Shown here: positions 33,058 to 45,000 of the stretch, piece after piece
Position numbering within the stretch: the stretch's first letter is position 1
Layout: the number at the start of each line of letters is the position of its first letter
Origin: Adenophora triphylla var. japonica
Taxonomy: Eukaryota > Streptophyta > Magnoliopsida > Asterales > Campanulaceae
DNA length: 64,000 nt
Direction: 5' to 3'
Assembly (NCBI GenBank): GCA_022495995.1
Contig: JAFEMH010002089.1
Coordinates: forward strand, 1-64,000
The notes under the pieces: model-generated
Databases searched by the model: none
The model's input: the letters and a program-made list of their open reading frames with translations, nothing else
What the model was told of the DNA's origin: nothing
Made by a program: the position numbers and the translations under genes

Positions 33058-36000
33058 CCCTTGGTGCCAAATATATTCCCATTCTATCGAAAGTATTATA
33101 TAGGCAGTTCTTGACGAAGCCATCTTATGTACCTATGAGATTTACTTTACCTAACTAGTTGTCTTACTCATGCCAGTTTCTTATCGCAATTTAATCATAG
33201 AATTTGAGAACACGATGGCAGAAAGTGGTTTACAAGTGTGATTGTCCACTCGGGCATTATAGTTCTAAGCAGATCTGAAGGCTTGACACACTCAAATATT
33301 TACGAAACATATCTCGTTAGAAGAAAAATAATTCAATCATACACAGGTTTTTATATGAGACATTAATCTGCATATGGTATTACATCCATTCCATTCAACT
33401 TCATTTAATATTAAGTGGCAGCGTAGTGTCCATTTATAGTTGTTGCTTATTGTCTTCACTGAATATTGAAAAAAACGTTCCTAACTTGTGAATTATATTG
33501 TATATCCAGTTGCTACCTTGCCCTTGGGGAAGTCGAAGATGCTTTGCTGCATTACATGAAGTGCTTGCAGTCAGGAAGTGATGTTTGTGCGGACAGAAAA
33601 GTTTTAGTAGAAGCCTCTGAGGGTCTAGAGAAGGCACAGGTAAATTAGTCTATCCCTCAAATGTGAATACATATTTACTTTCATTCTTTTCCCTTCTTTT
33701 ATTTTAATTCATAATTTCATATGCTATTTGGTTAATAAAAGCCTCTTGCACTTGATATCTTAGTTAGCACCATTTGTAACACTAGGTTTATGTATGATAA
33801 GTTGATGAGATGCTGATGGACAAACTTTATATCTTAAGTATCGATTCGATTTCAATGGTTCCTTCACTAAGGAAAGATTGGGATGTCTTGGGTCAATGAT
33901 TTGCAATCTAGTATCTCTAATTATTACACTCCGTTTGGTCTATTCCATGTAACAATCAAATATCTATTGAGAAGCTTAAGAATTCTTGAACCAACCTCTC
34001 GCCTTAGCACGGCAATGAATTCACTTAGACCTAACTATTCAATTGGAGCAAATATATGCAATTATAACTTTGGTTGTTGCTTAAATCATATCTCAAACAT
34101 TGAATTAACAGTTTGGATGCATCAAAAATAAATTGTAACAAAAAATTTATGCGCAATTGAATAATACTAGAACTGTGTATTGATTGGAAGAATTTAAACA
34201 AGAACATGGAATTCCATTAGTAGTTACCTCCGCTCCCTTAAACTTGTCTCCAAAATAATTGTATAAGTTGCTTTCTGTTTTATTATCCCTCTATTCCATA
34301 AAGATAGTCCCACTTTTTTTAGATAACTTTGATTGAACTTTGACCAATAATTATATGTTCATTTATTTATTTATTCTAATGAAAATCTAAAATCGTTTTT
34401 GGTACTACTTTTGATGTTACAAGTTTTAGAATTTCATTTGGATTATTAAAAACAACATAAAATTATCTGTCAAAGTTCAATCAAAATTATCTAAAAAAAA
34501 TGGGACGATCTTTATGGGAAGGAGGGAGTAATACAATTGACCTAATCTAATATTTATGGTATTCGACTAAAACCTACAAAGAGTTGTAAAAGAAAAATGA
34601 AACTAGTAATTAATTCCTAAACTAAAAAGAAAGCAATTCCCTTAATTTCTTCCAACTATTGCCCATGCATGTAGCATCATAATGGGCCAGCCATAATCTT
34701 ACAGTAATTGAAACTTCGGCCCCTCCTTGTCCAACTTTTGCTTTATGTTTCCAGATTTTGCAATCAATCCCATGGTATCTTCAAGTTGACTCCCTTGAAC
34801 AACTTTGTTTAGGATAGAATTGCATGGCAAAAATAGACATGTATGCCCGTTACCAAGAATTCCCCTTGTTGAGCTGATCTTTAATTGTTTCCTTCTACAT
34901 ACTATTAAATCTGGCTCTCACTCTAAAATAACTGTGGTGGGAGAGATGATGTTAAGAAATCTCTGAACATGGTAAACCTGTGTATATTACCACTATATTT
35001 CATGTTGATTAATTTCTTACGTAATCAGAGGTACCCCACCCATTTGATAATAAGACAAACTGAAAACTAAAGTAGCAGCTTATAAAGACAAACATGTCCC
35101 TGACATAACTGTAGATCGACCCTCAAAATGCATCAGCTCATGACTCATCTTTCTTAAACCGTCAAGATAAATGGCTATAGTTAAAAGGTGGCTGGTCACG
35201 GAATTTCTAATACTACATTTTTCTTTGGGAAATGTTGGCATTATATAAAATCCTTGTGGCGTGATGAATGGAATTTTGTTTTTTTCCTGTCATTCAGAAA
35301 GTGTCAGACAACATACTTCAGTCTACTGAGCTTTTGCGGAGAAAAACACCAGAAGATATAGAATTGGCTTTGAAGTTTATTGATGAAGCTTTGGGGATAA
35401 GCTCTTCTTCAGAGCAACTGCTTGAAATGAAGGCAGATGCACTTCTCATGGTTCGTGTACACAATCAAAATATTCTAGTTTATGATAATCTACCAAGTTT
35501 ACTACTCCCTCCGTCCCGAAACGATCTTCCTACTTTTTTTGTTTTCACTACGAAGGTACTTTGAGCAATCAATTTAGTTTTTTTTTTTTTAATTTAAAAC
35601 TAGTTATTGGTACACCATTATAAATACCATCAATAACAATTTTTAGATGTTCATTAAGATAATTAACTTAACTTAAAATTATTCCTCAAAGTACCTTCGT
35701 ATTGACAACAAAAAAAGGTAGGAAGATCATTTCGGGACGGAGGGAGTATGAGTTATTATACTTCATTGCGGCTTTGATAAAAAATTGTTTCCGCATGCAG
35801 CTACGAAAATATGAGCAAGTAATACATCTGTGTGAGCAGACTCTTGCTTCTGCTGAGATGAACTCTCCTACGTATGAGGGTGAAAATAATTCATCATCGG
35901 GGGATGGTTCAACCCTACCTAGAAGTTCTTTCTCCAAGCTCTGGAGGTTGAGCCTGATTGTCAAATCATACTTCTATTTGGGAAGGCTCGAGGAAGCTCT

Positions 36001-39000
36001 TGATTTCGTAAAGAAACAAGAGGATTCAGATCCTCTCATGGGAAGGTATTTGCTTTTTTCTTTCTTCTTTTCTTCTTTTCTTCTTCCTTTCTTTCTGACC
36101 ATTTACCTTGTAAATCTTGATTAAGCAAGCTTTTTGAATTTTATTTTCTGGTGCTATAGTGCCAGGAGAGGAAGCATGAGAGAGGAGTCAGTAATACCTT
36201 TGGCTGACACGGTACGAGAGCTTTTATCTCGTAAGGTATGTCAATTCCATACTCCTATCGTTTGAACTTAATCAGTACATATATCACGGATTTCCCGAGA
36301 ATTTTGACATTTTCATCCCAAAACAAGACCTTTCAATAAATTTACTTCAAATTTTGAAAGTCCTACAAGAATCTCATGTTTGGGGTTGGAGACTCTTGTC
36401 AAAAATTAAATCAAGATTCTTGTTGAACCTTAGGAAGAAAACAAATTTGAATATAAGCCATTTAATCAATAAGCAGATTGACTTATTCGGGTGAAATGGA
36501 AATTTCATGTTAAGAGCGTTCTGCGTTCTTAATTTTGAAAAGGATCCCTACCAGAAGCTTTTTCACTTGGACTCTTCACTTACCCGAAGTACCAGCGTTG
36601 ACACATCACCATCTGGACATGGGTATGGCAGCAGAACATCTATATGTCGTGTAAAATCCTACATTTATGGTCACTATGGCACTCACATCCTTACTTGACT
36701 CTGGTACACAAACCCTTGTCTCGCCTATACGAGAAGTTTAGATTTCATAATGATCGTATGTGATGTAAGCAATCTTGTTAAACTACTTGGTGACAAATAT
36801 TTAACTTCTACCATCAAAGGAGAATTAGGATCTTTTTTTTGTTGTATCTTAATGGTGGCTTATTTTTAACTTCTAGGGTACACTGACATGAGATTCTACT
36901 TACAACTTCATTTTAAAGCTATCATATATAAAGCTAACCTGCAAAAACATTTTATTCAAATACTAAACCAGATCTACGCCTTTAAATTTTGTGATAAATG
37001 AATTTTGTTTTGAAATTAGCCATGTGCAGGTCGATTCATGTTAGCCGACCCCAAATCATTATGTGACAAAGGCTTTGTTGTTGTTGTTGTATTACGCCCT
37101 GTGCAGGCTGCAGGAAATGAAGCATTTCAGTCAGGGAAGCATGCAGAAGCGGTTGAACATTATACTGCTGCTCTGTCGTGCAATGTTGAGTCCCGTCCAT
37201 TTACAGCAATTTGTTTTTGCAACCGTGCTGCAGCATACCGAGCTTTGGGTCAAATCACTGATGCCATTGCAGATTGCAGCCTAGCTATTGCCCTTGATGG
37301 AAATTATCTGAAGGTTTGTCTAAATTCAAAGAGTCCTAACTCCTGGTTGTAGCACTGCTGATATAAGTGTTGAGTTTAGTTGCCTACTTCAGCTCATATA
37401 TGGAAAGAAAATGTTGATTCTATCATGCGCTCTGGCATCATTGTAAATGCTAAGAATCTTTGTGCAGGATGGGTACTAAGTTTCTAGTTATTATTTTTAA
37501 CGAGTTTGTATAAAATTATAAATCGAGTAGCAAAAGTCCAAAACAGAAGCACTTCCAATGTAAAGCTTTAAGGGAATTATCTGAAACAGAATAAATCCTT
37601 TGGGATAAAAAACAGTAATCACTGTGGGATATGTAAAAAAAAAAAAAATTACTGAAAAGAGTTATCAACTTAAAAATCATGCACTACATAGTTTTTGTTG
37701 CGAGCCAGAGCCTACAGGATGGTTTTTCTTGCTCTCTGGTTATCTGAATAAAATGGATCTTAGAGATACTGATAGGTCTTTCTAAGTATCTCCTGCACTA
37801 CGAGAGTTCTTTGTTGAACTGTCCTGTTCGTGGTGTGAAATGGTTTCGTTTGCTCATGCAGGCAATTTCTAGACGTGCCGGCTTGTTTGAGATGATTAGA
37901 GATTATGGACAAGCAGCTACAGACTATCAAAGACTAGTGACTCTTCTCACAAAGCAAGTGGAGGAGAAGGTCAATCGGTCTGGAGCATCTGATAAGTTGA
38001 GCTATCTGAATGAGCTAAGGCAAAATCAACAACGGCTATCTATTGTGGAGGAAGAAGACAGAAAGGAAATCCCATTGAATATGTACCTCATCATGTAAGT
38101 TATTCTCTCATTTGTGATTACAAAGTGCACTTATTGAATCATTGCTTTCTTTCATCCGGTAGTTTAAAATGTTATAAAAGTAGGTGTTGTAAGTGGGTAG
38201 GAGAGAGAAAGTGTGGTAGGGAATAGTAAGTAGATAATTTTTGTGAGTATGACAAGTGGGTCTCATTTATAAATAAATATTATAAAGTTTATTTTTTTAG
38301 GAAAGTGGGACTTTACAATGGGACACCCAAAATGGCAAATGGGTAAGTTGTTATGAGATGGAGGGAATATTCAAGTCCAAGCCTTTCAATTTCACTTCTC
38401 GACATTGTACATAAGTTTTTGTCCCACACAAGTAAACTGACCATAGCTTTTGCACCATTGAATTTGCAAGCATCTTATACTACAAATTCGTAACTCACTT
38501 CTATACAAATATAGTTTATGTTTTACTCTAACACGCCTTCCTTTAAAATCCCATTTGACTAGTCAATCTTTTTTAAGAATATAGCTTTACTTTACTTGCT
38601 TATGCCGTCTTGAAATTTCACTAAACTATATTTTTTTTAATGATTTTTTTGTGATACCAAAATGCAAAAAGGGACCTTTTTTATGCGAGGAAGGGAGGGA
38701 GGGAGTACTAGCCAAGGAAAAAGATAGAAAAACCAAGGTGCATGATATATGCCTATAGCTAAGTCATTATTATCCCCAATTTTTTCTTTATGCACGAGGA
38801 GGGGAATAGGTTCCTATGTGGTATTTGATTTTCGAATTATGAGAAATTTAATGAAGAGAAAACCACAAGTAGAATCGAGAATCACTGGTGGAAGCTTCAA
38901 GGGGAGAGCTAACAAATATTTTTGGCTAAGATGGCCACTACAAGTGTTTGGTCCGATAAGATGGATATGGATATCTATTTGACTTTGACTAAAATGGAAT

Positions 39001-42000
39001 ATACCGTAAAGGAAATAAAAAAAAAGTCCTAGGTTTGATACCCTGATCAATGGCGATCAAGAGCAAGATATTGAAGATTTAACCATACCTTCGAGTATGG
39101 TCAGTCGAGAATTGTAGAGAATTCAAAATGGTGAAGTGAAACTTGCAATGAAAATGATGGGATTAAAGAAAGAAGTCTGGCATGAAGGCTTACCTATTTA
39201 GGTTTGAAAATGTTTTGGGGAGTGAGGAATAGAACACGATGACGTACTTATTGAGGTTTGGAGATGTTTTGGGGAAAGAAACAGAATGGTTAAAAACTCT
39301 TGTAAACAAGATATGGAGAAGTAACAAGATGTCATTTGAGGGAAGGAAGTACTCTGATTCTTTTGTATAAAAGCAAAAGTGATGTCCAAGATTGTGTCAA
39401 CTATCGGAAGATCACAAATGAGTCATACTATGAAACTTTGGAAATTGAACAAAGTCTTAAGGAGGATGAAGATCTCAGAGAACCAATTTGAATATATACC
39501 CGAGATATTGAATATGGAGGCAATCTATCTCATGAGACATATAATGGAGTATTATCCGGATAAAAATAAGGATTTGCATATGATCTATTTGGAAAATGCG
39601 TATGGTACGAGAGGTAATTTGGTGTGTATTAGCAAAGGAAGGCATTTTCAAAGAAATATATTGACATCATCAAGGACATGTATGATATTAGTACAAGTGT
39701 ATAGACAAGTGTTGGAAAGATAGAAGAGTTCCCTATTATGATTGGAGTGTATTAAGGTTCTGCACTTAGTACTTTTCTCTTTGTTATAATCATGGACGAA
39801 TTGAAAAGGCCAATTCAAGATGATGTATGATATTCGCAGAATGATGAGACAAGAGATGGTGTTGAAAGTAAGTTGGAATTGTGGAGACAAACTTTAGAAT
39901 CTCGAGGTTTTAGGTTAAGAAGAAGCAAGACTGAATATTTGGATTGTTAGTTTAGCATAGTTAGAAAGTTAGAAGCAGAGAGGCTCAAAGAACACATTAG
40001 ATGGAAAGATTGTCCAAGGTTTCGACTTTTTCCACTATCTTCGATCTATTATCCAAAAAGATGGAGAATTTGATGGAGATTTAGCTGATCAAACCAAGTT
40101 GGTTGACGTGGAAAAAGTGTCACATTGTTTCTTTATGATCCTGACATGCCACGTAGATTAGTAGGAAAATTCTAGCCCACGACAATTAGGCATGCATTGC
40201 ACTGCTATATGACACGAAAACAGTGTTACGTTCGTAAGATGAATGTGGCGTAGATGTCTATGCTATGATGGGCGTTTGGCCATATAAGAAAAGATCAGTT
40301 GATGAATGAGGTGATTAGAGGAAAGTAGGAGTTGCACCCATTGAAAATAAGATAAGAGAGAATCGGCTCAAGTGGTTTGGTCATGTGAGACGGAGATCAA
40401 GTGATGAACCGGTTAGGACTTAGGAAGCCCGAATAGTGGAGAAGTGATAAAATTGTGTGGGTAGGGGAAGAAGACCTAAGAAATGGAAAAGGGTGATTGA
40501 ATCAGTTTTACTTGGATTACATGAATATATCGAAGAGAGGTGAGGGGAGGTCGAAAATTTCAGTGGATGATGAATGGGGTTTGACTCTCTCTCTCTCTCT
40601 CTCCTTTCCTTTCAAAAAATTTCTTCCTCGCCTTTTCTTCTTTTAAACTACGTAGATTTTTTTCCTCACTTCTTTTCATTGACGATTACATACGACGATT
40701 CATGTTAGCCGATCCCAAATCATTTTTGGACTAAGGCTTTGTTGTTGTACGAGCAGTGGCAAATTTAGAAGTTTTCAGTGATGGCGATAAAATTTAGACA
40801 TCCGTTTCACAAAATGATATTTTAGTAAACTCAAGGAATCAGGAATGTTTTCTAAGACAACTAAAAAAATATGCTTGTGTGAATCTCTGGCACTGAAAGG
40901 GGGCTACTTTATGGACAAAGTACACTAAAAAGTGTCATTCATATTAGGGATGCCGGTAGTATGATTTTTTTTCCAGACAAACTTAATAGGGGGATAAAAT
41001 TAGTAAATAGGGGGACTATGTAATTGGACAGTTGGATTGATGTGTCCGAGGATGGAATACCCTAAAATTACAAAGATCTAATCTTTTATTTTTTGCCATT
41101 TTCTACTCTTAAAATTCAGTTTTCTCAAAAGTCCCCCTCCCCCCACCCCGCATTTTGCCACACTGGACTCACAACTGGCCATTATTGTCTAAGAAGTGAG
41201 ATATTTGACACTTTATCAGAGGGATAATTAACAAAGAGCATAGAATGTTAAAGCTGATCCTAAAACTATTTAGGGACTTTGAATGATTTAACAGTCAACA
41301 CTGTTCAATAGATATATAATTTGCTTGTGGTCATAAACTTGTGTATGACATCTACACTAATCCATTTAGGATGCAAGTAAGAATTCTTTTTAACAAGTGG
41401 CCTTTTTTGCTTCTCAATTTTCAGGGGAGTTGAACCGTCTGCTGCTGCCTCCGAAATCAAGAAGGCATACCGGAAGGCTGCACTCAAGCATCATCCAGAC
41501 AAGGTTGTCAGATTCTCAAGTCTGCTGCATTATTAAGTATTTTTTATTTTATTTTTTCCATTCCTAAAAATTGTTTTATGATGTAGGCTGGCCAATCATT
41601 GGCTAGAAGTGAGAATGGAGATGATGGGATATGGAGGGAAATAGCCGAAGAAGTCCACAAAGATACTGATAGACTTTTCAAAATGATTGCGGAAGCATAT
41701 GCAGTTCTTTCAAACCCCACCAAGGTCTAATTTAATCTTCTCTCTGTGTCTATCTACTAATTTATCTATACATGCTGGTCAACGAGCTTTGCCTATTTGT
41801 GACTTTTAGTTAAAATTGATTCCTATATGCAACAAACTTGTGCTTCTGTAGGAAGTGCAGCTGTTTTCTTATGCAAGGGATTCTTGTTTCCCTTTGACCA
41901 AACACACTAGCACTATGCTAAATTGAAGTTTCACTTGTGTTGTTGTGAACCAAGGGTCCATTTGATAGAATAATAGTAGAAACTGTTGAAATGGAAATCA

Positions 42001-45000
42001 TTCCAATCCCACTTTAACGAAATTAAAATATATTGTTGAGGCAAACTTATTGAATTCATTTTGAATATTAAATGCAGTAATTTAACGATTACTTGAAAAA
42101 GAGGTTTGTTAAAAAAAAATTAACAGAAAAAGGGGCTGGCATAAAGGCCTTCCTCAAAGTTCTCGAGGTTGGACCTGGTTCCGGTAAAATAAAACCATGT
42201 TCTAGGGTCAGTTAGCAAGGAACATATGAGACATATCCCCATGGTGGTGGTATTACCATATTTGGTTCAATGTGCCTGTTGCAATGGTTTCTCGTTTGTT
42301 TTATGCCACTGAATGTTGGGCCGTGAAACAGTGTCACGTTCAAAAGATGAATGCAACGGAGATGCGTATGCTACGATGTATGTGTGAGCATACAAGGAAT
42401 GAGCGATTGATTAATGAGGTGATCAGGGATAAAGTAGGAGTTGCGCATATTGAGGATAAAATGAGGGAGAATCGTCTAAGATGGTTTGGTCATGTGAGAC
42501 GGAGATCGAGTGATGCACCTGTTAGGAGCCGTCAAGAGTGGAGAAGTCATAAAATGGTGAGGGGTAGGGGAAGCAAACTTGGATTAGGGTGATTGAAAAC
42601 GATATGAGTTTACTTAGATTTGATGAAAATATGGTGTTGAAAAGGCCGGAATGGAGGGCAAAAATTCATGTTGGTGATAGGGGTTGACGTTTTTTTTTTT
42701 TTATTATTATTATTACTACTATTTTCATTTTCCATATCTATATATTTATTTTTTTATTATCACTATTTTTAATTTTTTTTCTTCTTCTCTTCTTTCAAAT
42801 TCTAAATTCCCCCCCCCCCCATTTCTTTTTTTTAACTTACTTTTTTTCTTACATTTTTTTACGATGACATATGAGGATTCATTTAGCCGTTTGGGACTAA
42901 GGTTTTGTTGTTTGGTACCCACTTGTCATACTCATATCATATATCCACTTACTATTCACTATCCCACTTTCTCTCTCCTACCTAACTTTTCATACTTACT
43001 CCACTTTTTTAATTTTTGTGCAAAACCCATTTTTTGACTTTTGTAATTGGACATAATATGAGTATATATGAATGAGTAATGGTTCGAGTCAAACATTAGT
43101 CACAAAGAATTGGTCATAAAATCCTAGTTGGAAATAGCTAATTGACCACTCAAGTCCCTAAGCTGTCATTTAGTGATATACCAAATTCTCACTTTTTTAG
43201 TCGTAAATTTGATTGAACTTTGACGTTATCCAAAGAAAATTCTAAAATTGTTATTGATGTACCATTTGATAATACTACCTGATATAGGACAAAACAAGGG
43301 AAAAGTTAAGTTCGTTATTGTACGAACGGACGAAAGATTGATATCGTTCAATCAGACGAAGAGGGTAACTTAACTCAAATAAAACACACAGCTATGAAGA
43401 AGAACAGTTAGTATTTTATTGAATTTCTGAATGTCTCAACACTTGATAAACACCCCTTTATATAGGCTGTAAAATGGGGCCGAGTACATGAACTTATAGA
43501 TTAGGAGGAATAGGGAAAGATTAGATAAGACATACAATTAATGGATCTACATTAGATGAATGAACTACTGATTGAACCTACTACTACTATATACTGACTG
43601 CTGGATATGACTTTTGAACAAATTTGTGCTTATTTGTTGGAACATGATGGAACATTCTGGATCTTTCTCCATTATTCCCTTCCACTTGCATGACAATCCG
43701 ACTCGGATTTGTCGTCTTGATAGTATGGGCAGAGGTCAGAAACGTTGAACGTCTTAAAAATCCTCATGTGATCAGGCAAATAAAGGACGTACGCATTGTC
43801 GTTAATCTTTTTGATTATTTTGAATGGACCAATCTTTCGAGAATCAAGTTTATGATGTCCTCCTCCTCGCTCTTTGCTCAAATATACCATCACCAACCTC
43901 AAAAACTTTTGCACGACGATGTTTGTTAGCTGCAACCTTGTAATTAGCAGTTGTTTCCTCTTACTTCTTCTTCACCTCCGCAATTGTATCCACATGATTT
44001 TGAGCAAGTAAATCAGCATATTCGCTCTTCATGAAACCAGTAGGGAGCTTGATAAGGTCAACAGTGGTTGTTGGAACTTTCCTGTAAACAACAGAGAACG
44101 GTGACATTCCTGTAGCTCGGTGTTGTGCGCTGTTGTAGGCAAATTCAGCTTGTGCCAATACAATATCCCATTGCTTCTTTTTCTCCACACACAAACAACC
44201 CAAGGTGCGATTGACGACCTCTGTGCCTACCCATCGGTCCGGGGGTGAACCGAACTGCTGAACTTTAATTCGATCCCAAAACGTTTCCACAAAGTCGACC
44301 AAAATACAGCAAGAAACTTTGGATCACGGTCAGAAGTAATTGTGCGAGGGATTCCATGAAGCCGAACAATCTCATGAAAAAATAGTTTTGCAACATGAGG
44401 TGCATCAGTAGTCTGCTTGCATGGAATAAAATGCGTCATCTTAGAAAAGCGGTCTACCACGACAAATATAGAACCAGACCCTTTTTTAGTACGGGGTAAT
44501 CCCAAAACAAAGTCCATAGATAAATCCTCTCAAGGCTGCTCCGGAATAGTCAATGGCATATAAAGTCCAGTGTTTTGGCTTTGTCCTATTTGTGTTTGAC
44601 AAATAGAACACTTCTGCACAATCCTCCCGGTATCCCTCTTCAATTGCGGCCAGAAATATCTCTCCTCAAGTCGCCCAATGATTTTGTCCCGTCCCAAATG
44701 TGCCCTAAGTACTCCAGCATGAAGCTCACGAATAAGCTTCTCCCGTAATGAGGTTTGCGAAATGCAAAGGCGGTTGCCTTTGAATAAATACCTATCTTGA
44801 ACCAAGAAGTCTCCCATAGGTTGTTTAGCTTGGTACTTGGACCAAATAGCACCAAAATCTTGATCATCAACATAAAGTTCTGGGAGAGTACATGAACTTA
44901 TAGATAAGGATGAATAGGGAAATTCTAGATAAGATATACAATTAATGGATCTACATTCAGATGAATGAACTACTGATTGAACCTGACTACTAATATACTG

